Of a DNA stretch of 64,000 nucleotides, positions 63,767 through 64,000 are shown one piece after another (the stretch's first letter is position 1; each line of letters begins with the position of its first letter). The stretch comes from Gammaproteobacteria bacterium (GTDB taxonomy: Bacteria; Pseudomonadota; Gammaproteobacteria; Thiohalomonadales; Thiohalomonadaceae): contig JALOAT010000003.1 in assembly GCA_023228645.1 (NCBI GenBank), positions 80,979 through 144,978 of the forward strand, given 5' to 3'. The translations under genes were made by a program, and so were the position numbers. Below the pieces are notes generated by a model. The model saw only the letters and a program-made list of their open reading frames with translations. It searched no databases and had not been told where the DNA came from.

Positions 63767-64000
63767 TTATATCGCGTCTCGGTTAGGGACGACTCGATCA
63801 GCCAAACCATTACTAACTGCTTCATTTGCTGAAAGAAATGTGTCAAACTTCATAGTTTCAAACAATTCTTCGTAAGTCTTACCAGCAGTGTTATGGCGAA
63901 CATAGAGTTCAGTCAATCGTTCATTAATACGTTTGCCTTCTTCATATGCTCTTTTCGCATCTTCAAATTCAAGCTCTTGAACGTGAATGGAACCACGAGT
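63767..64000 (-). CDS. clpP: ClpP-like serine protease, C-terminal part (runs off the window)
   Basis: The last 77 codons of a minus-strand gene cut by the window edge. RINERLTELYVRHNTAGKTY, ELFETMKFDTFLSANEAVSN and GLADRVVPN match the end of ClpP (…DRDxFMSAxEAxxYGLxDxV…). The catalytic Ser and His lie outside the window. ClpP-like proteases in phages often mature the prohead. Strength rests on the FLSANEAVSNGLAD phrase. Confidence 0.8.
   Translation of the reverse strand, partial: TRGSIHVQELEFEDAKRAYEEGKRINERLTELYVRHNTAGKTYEELFETMKFDTFLSANEAVSNGLADRVVPNRDAI

Noticed and set aside
1..64000. Stop-codon reassignment (UGA or UAG as sense codons) across the phage
   Set aside because: Many genes end normally at TGA (3182, 3691 and others) and TAG (24341, 39875, 44402, 46760), so only local readthrough is considered.
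1..64000. Insertion sequences or prophage attachment sites
   Set aside because: No transposase or integrase motifs and no tRNA-adjacent direct repeats were recognised; the mobile elements seen are homing endonucleases.

Overview
The window is a stretch of a large (jumbo-type) tailed-phage genome. It is AT-rich and tightly packed, with frequent 1-8 nt gene overlaps, many tiny unknown genes, tRNA genes mixed with homing endonucleases, a lysis-type holin/M15 peptidase pair and translation genes normally found in bacteria. No ribosomal protein or rRNA genes are seen. A class I lysyl-tRNA synthetase and an outer-membrane beta-barrel gene of alphaproteobacterial (Sphingomonas-like) style make an alphaproteobacterial host plausible; this is inference.

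Layout. 0-8 kb (+): a coiled-coil protein, a holin-like protein, a ~1 kb non-coding block (tRNA-like RNA, structured RNA candidate, tRNA-Ala), an M15 peptidase, twin P-loop ATPases, a vWA protein, a SLOG protein, a ParB-like protein and a nucleotidyltransferase. 8-13 kb: Smr, CCA-adding enzyme and TilS (-), then a cytidylyltransferase-type enzyme, a release factor interrupted by an in-frame UGA, and SerRS (+). 14-16 kb: six serine tRNA genes plus one aberrant tRNA-like RNA, with two GIY-YIG genes. 17-28 kb (+): IleRS, class I LysRS, hydrolase, UV endonuclease, methionine aminopeptidase, GNAT, 2H phosphoesterase-like protein, GreA, GluRS, GroES-like, QueD-like. 29-34 kb (+): membrane proteins, Pth2-like protein, HD protein, HAD nucleotidase, AAA+ ATPase. 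34-64 kb: mostly minus strand, with an outer-membrane protein, 2H protein, DEDDh exonuclease, PurA-like enzyme, vWA, DUF3841, acyl-CoA thioesterase, NADAR, LamG, a second Pth2-like protein and the end of a ClpP-like gene, interspersed with tRNA-Cys and tRNA-Arg genes, a ~320-nt RNA candidate and plus-strand homing endonucleases.

How the genes fit together. Much of the window is a translation kit: four aminoacyl-tRNA synthetases, tRNA 3'-end and anticodon maturation (Cca, TilS), release factor, two Pth2-like proteins, methionine aminopeptidase, and tRNAs concentrated on Ser, Arg and Cys. The six Ser tRNAs together with SerRS could decode all serine codons. Transcription seems to use the host sigma70-type polymerase: I see many TTGAC(A/T)/TATAAT-like promoters with 16-18 bp spacers and numerous intrinsic terminators. 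Several genes look like defence-counteracting or virion-packaged accessories (NADAR, 2H proteins, outer-membrane protein, proteins starting MRLFE/MRLNE).

The strongest unexplained signals are: (1) near-total absence of the tetranucleotide CATG (two copies found by eye in 64 kb); (2) unusual stop-codon placement in leaders or starts of translation-related genes (in-frame UGA in the release factor, AUG-AUG-stop minigenes before a Pth2-like gene, UAG at codon 3 of an HD gene); (3) a promoter-driven ~320-nt RNA closed by a perfect 16-bp helix; (4) tRNA-like RNAs with remodelled anticodon or variable arms; (5) a family of about 16 small proteins sharing a C-terminal motif. All calls come from reading the sequence without database searches.
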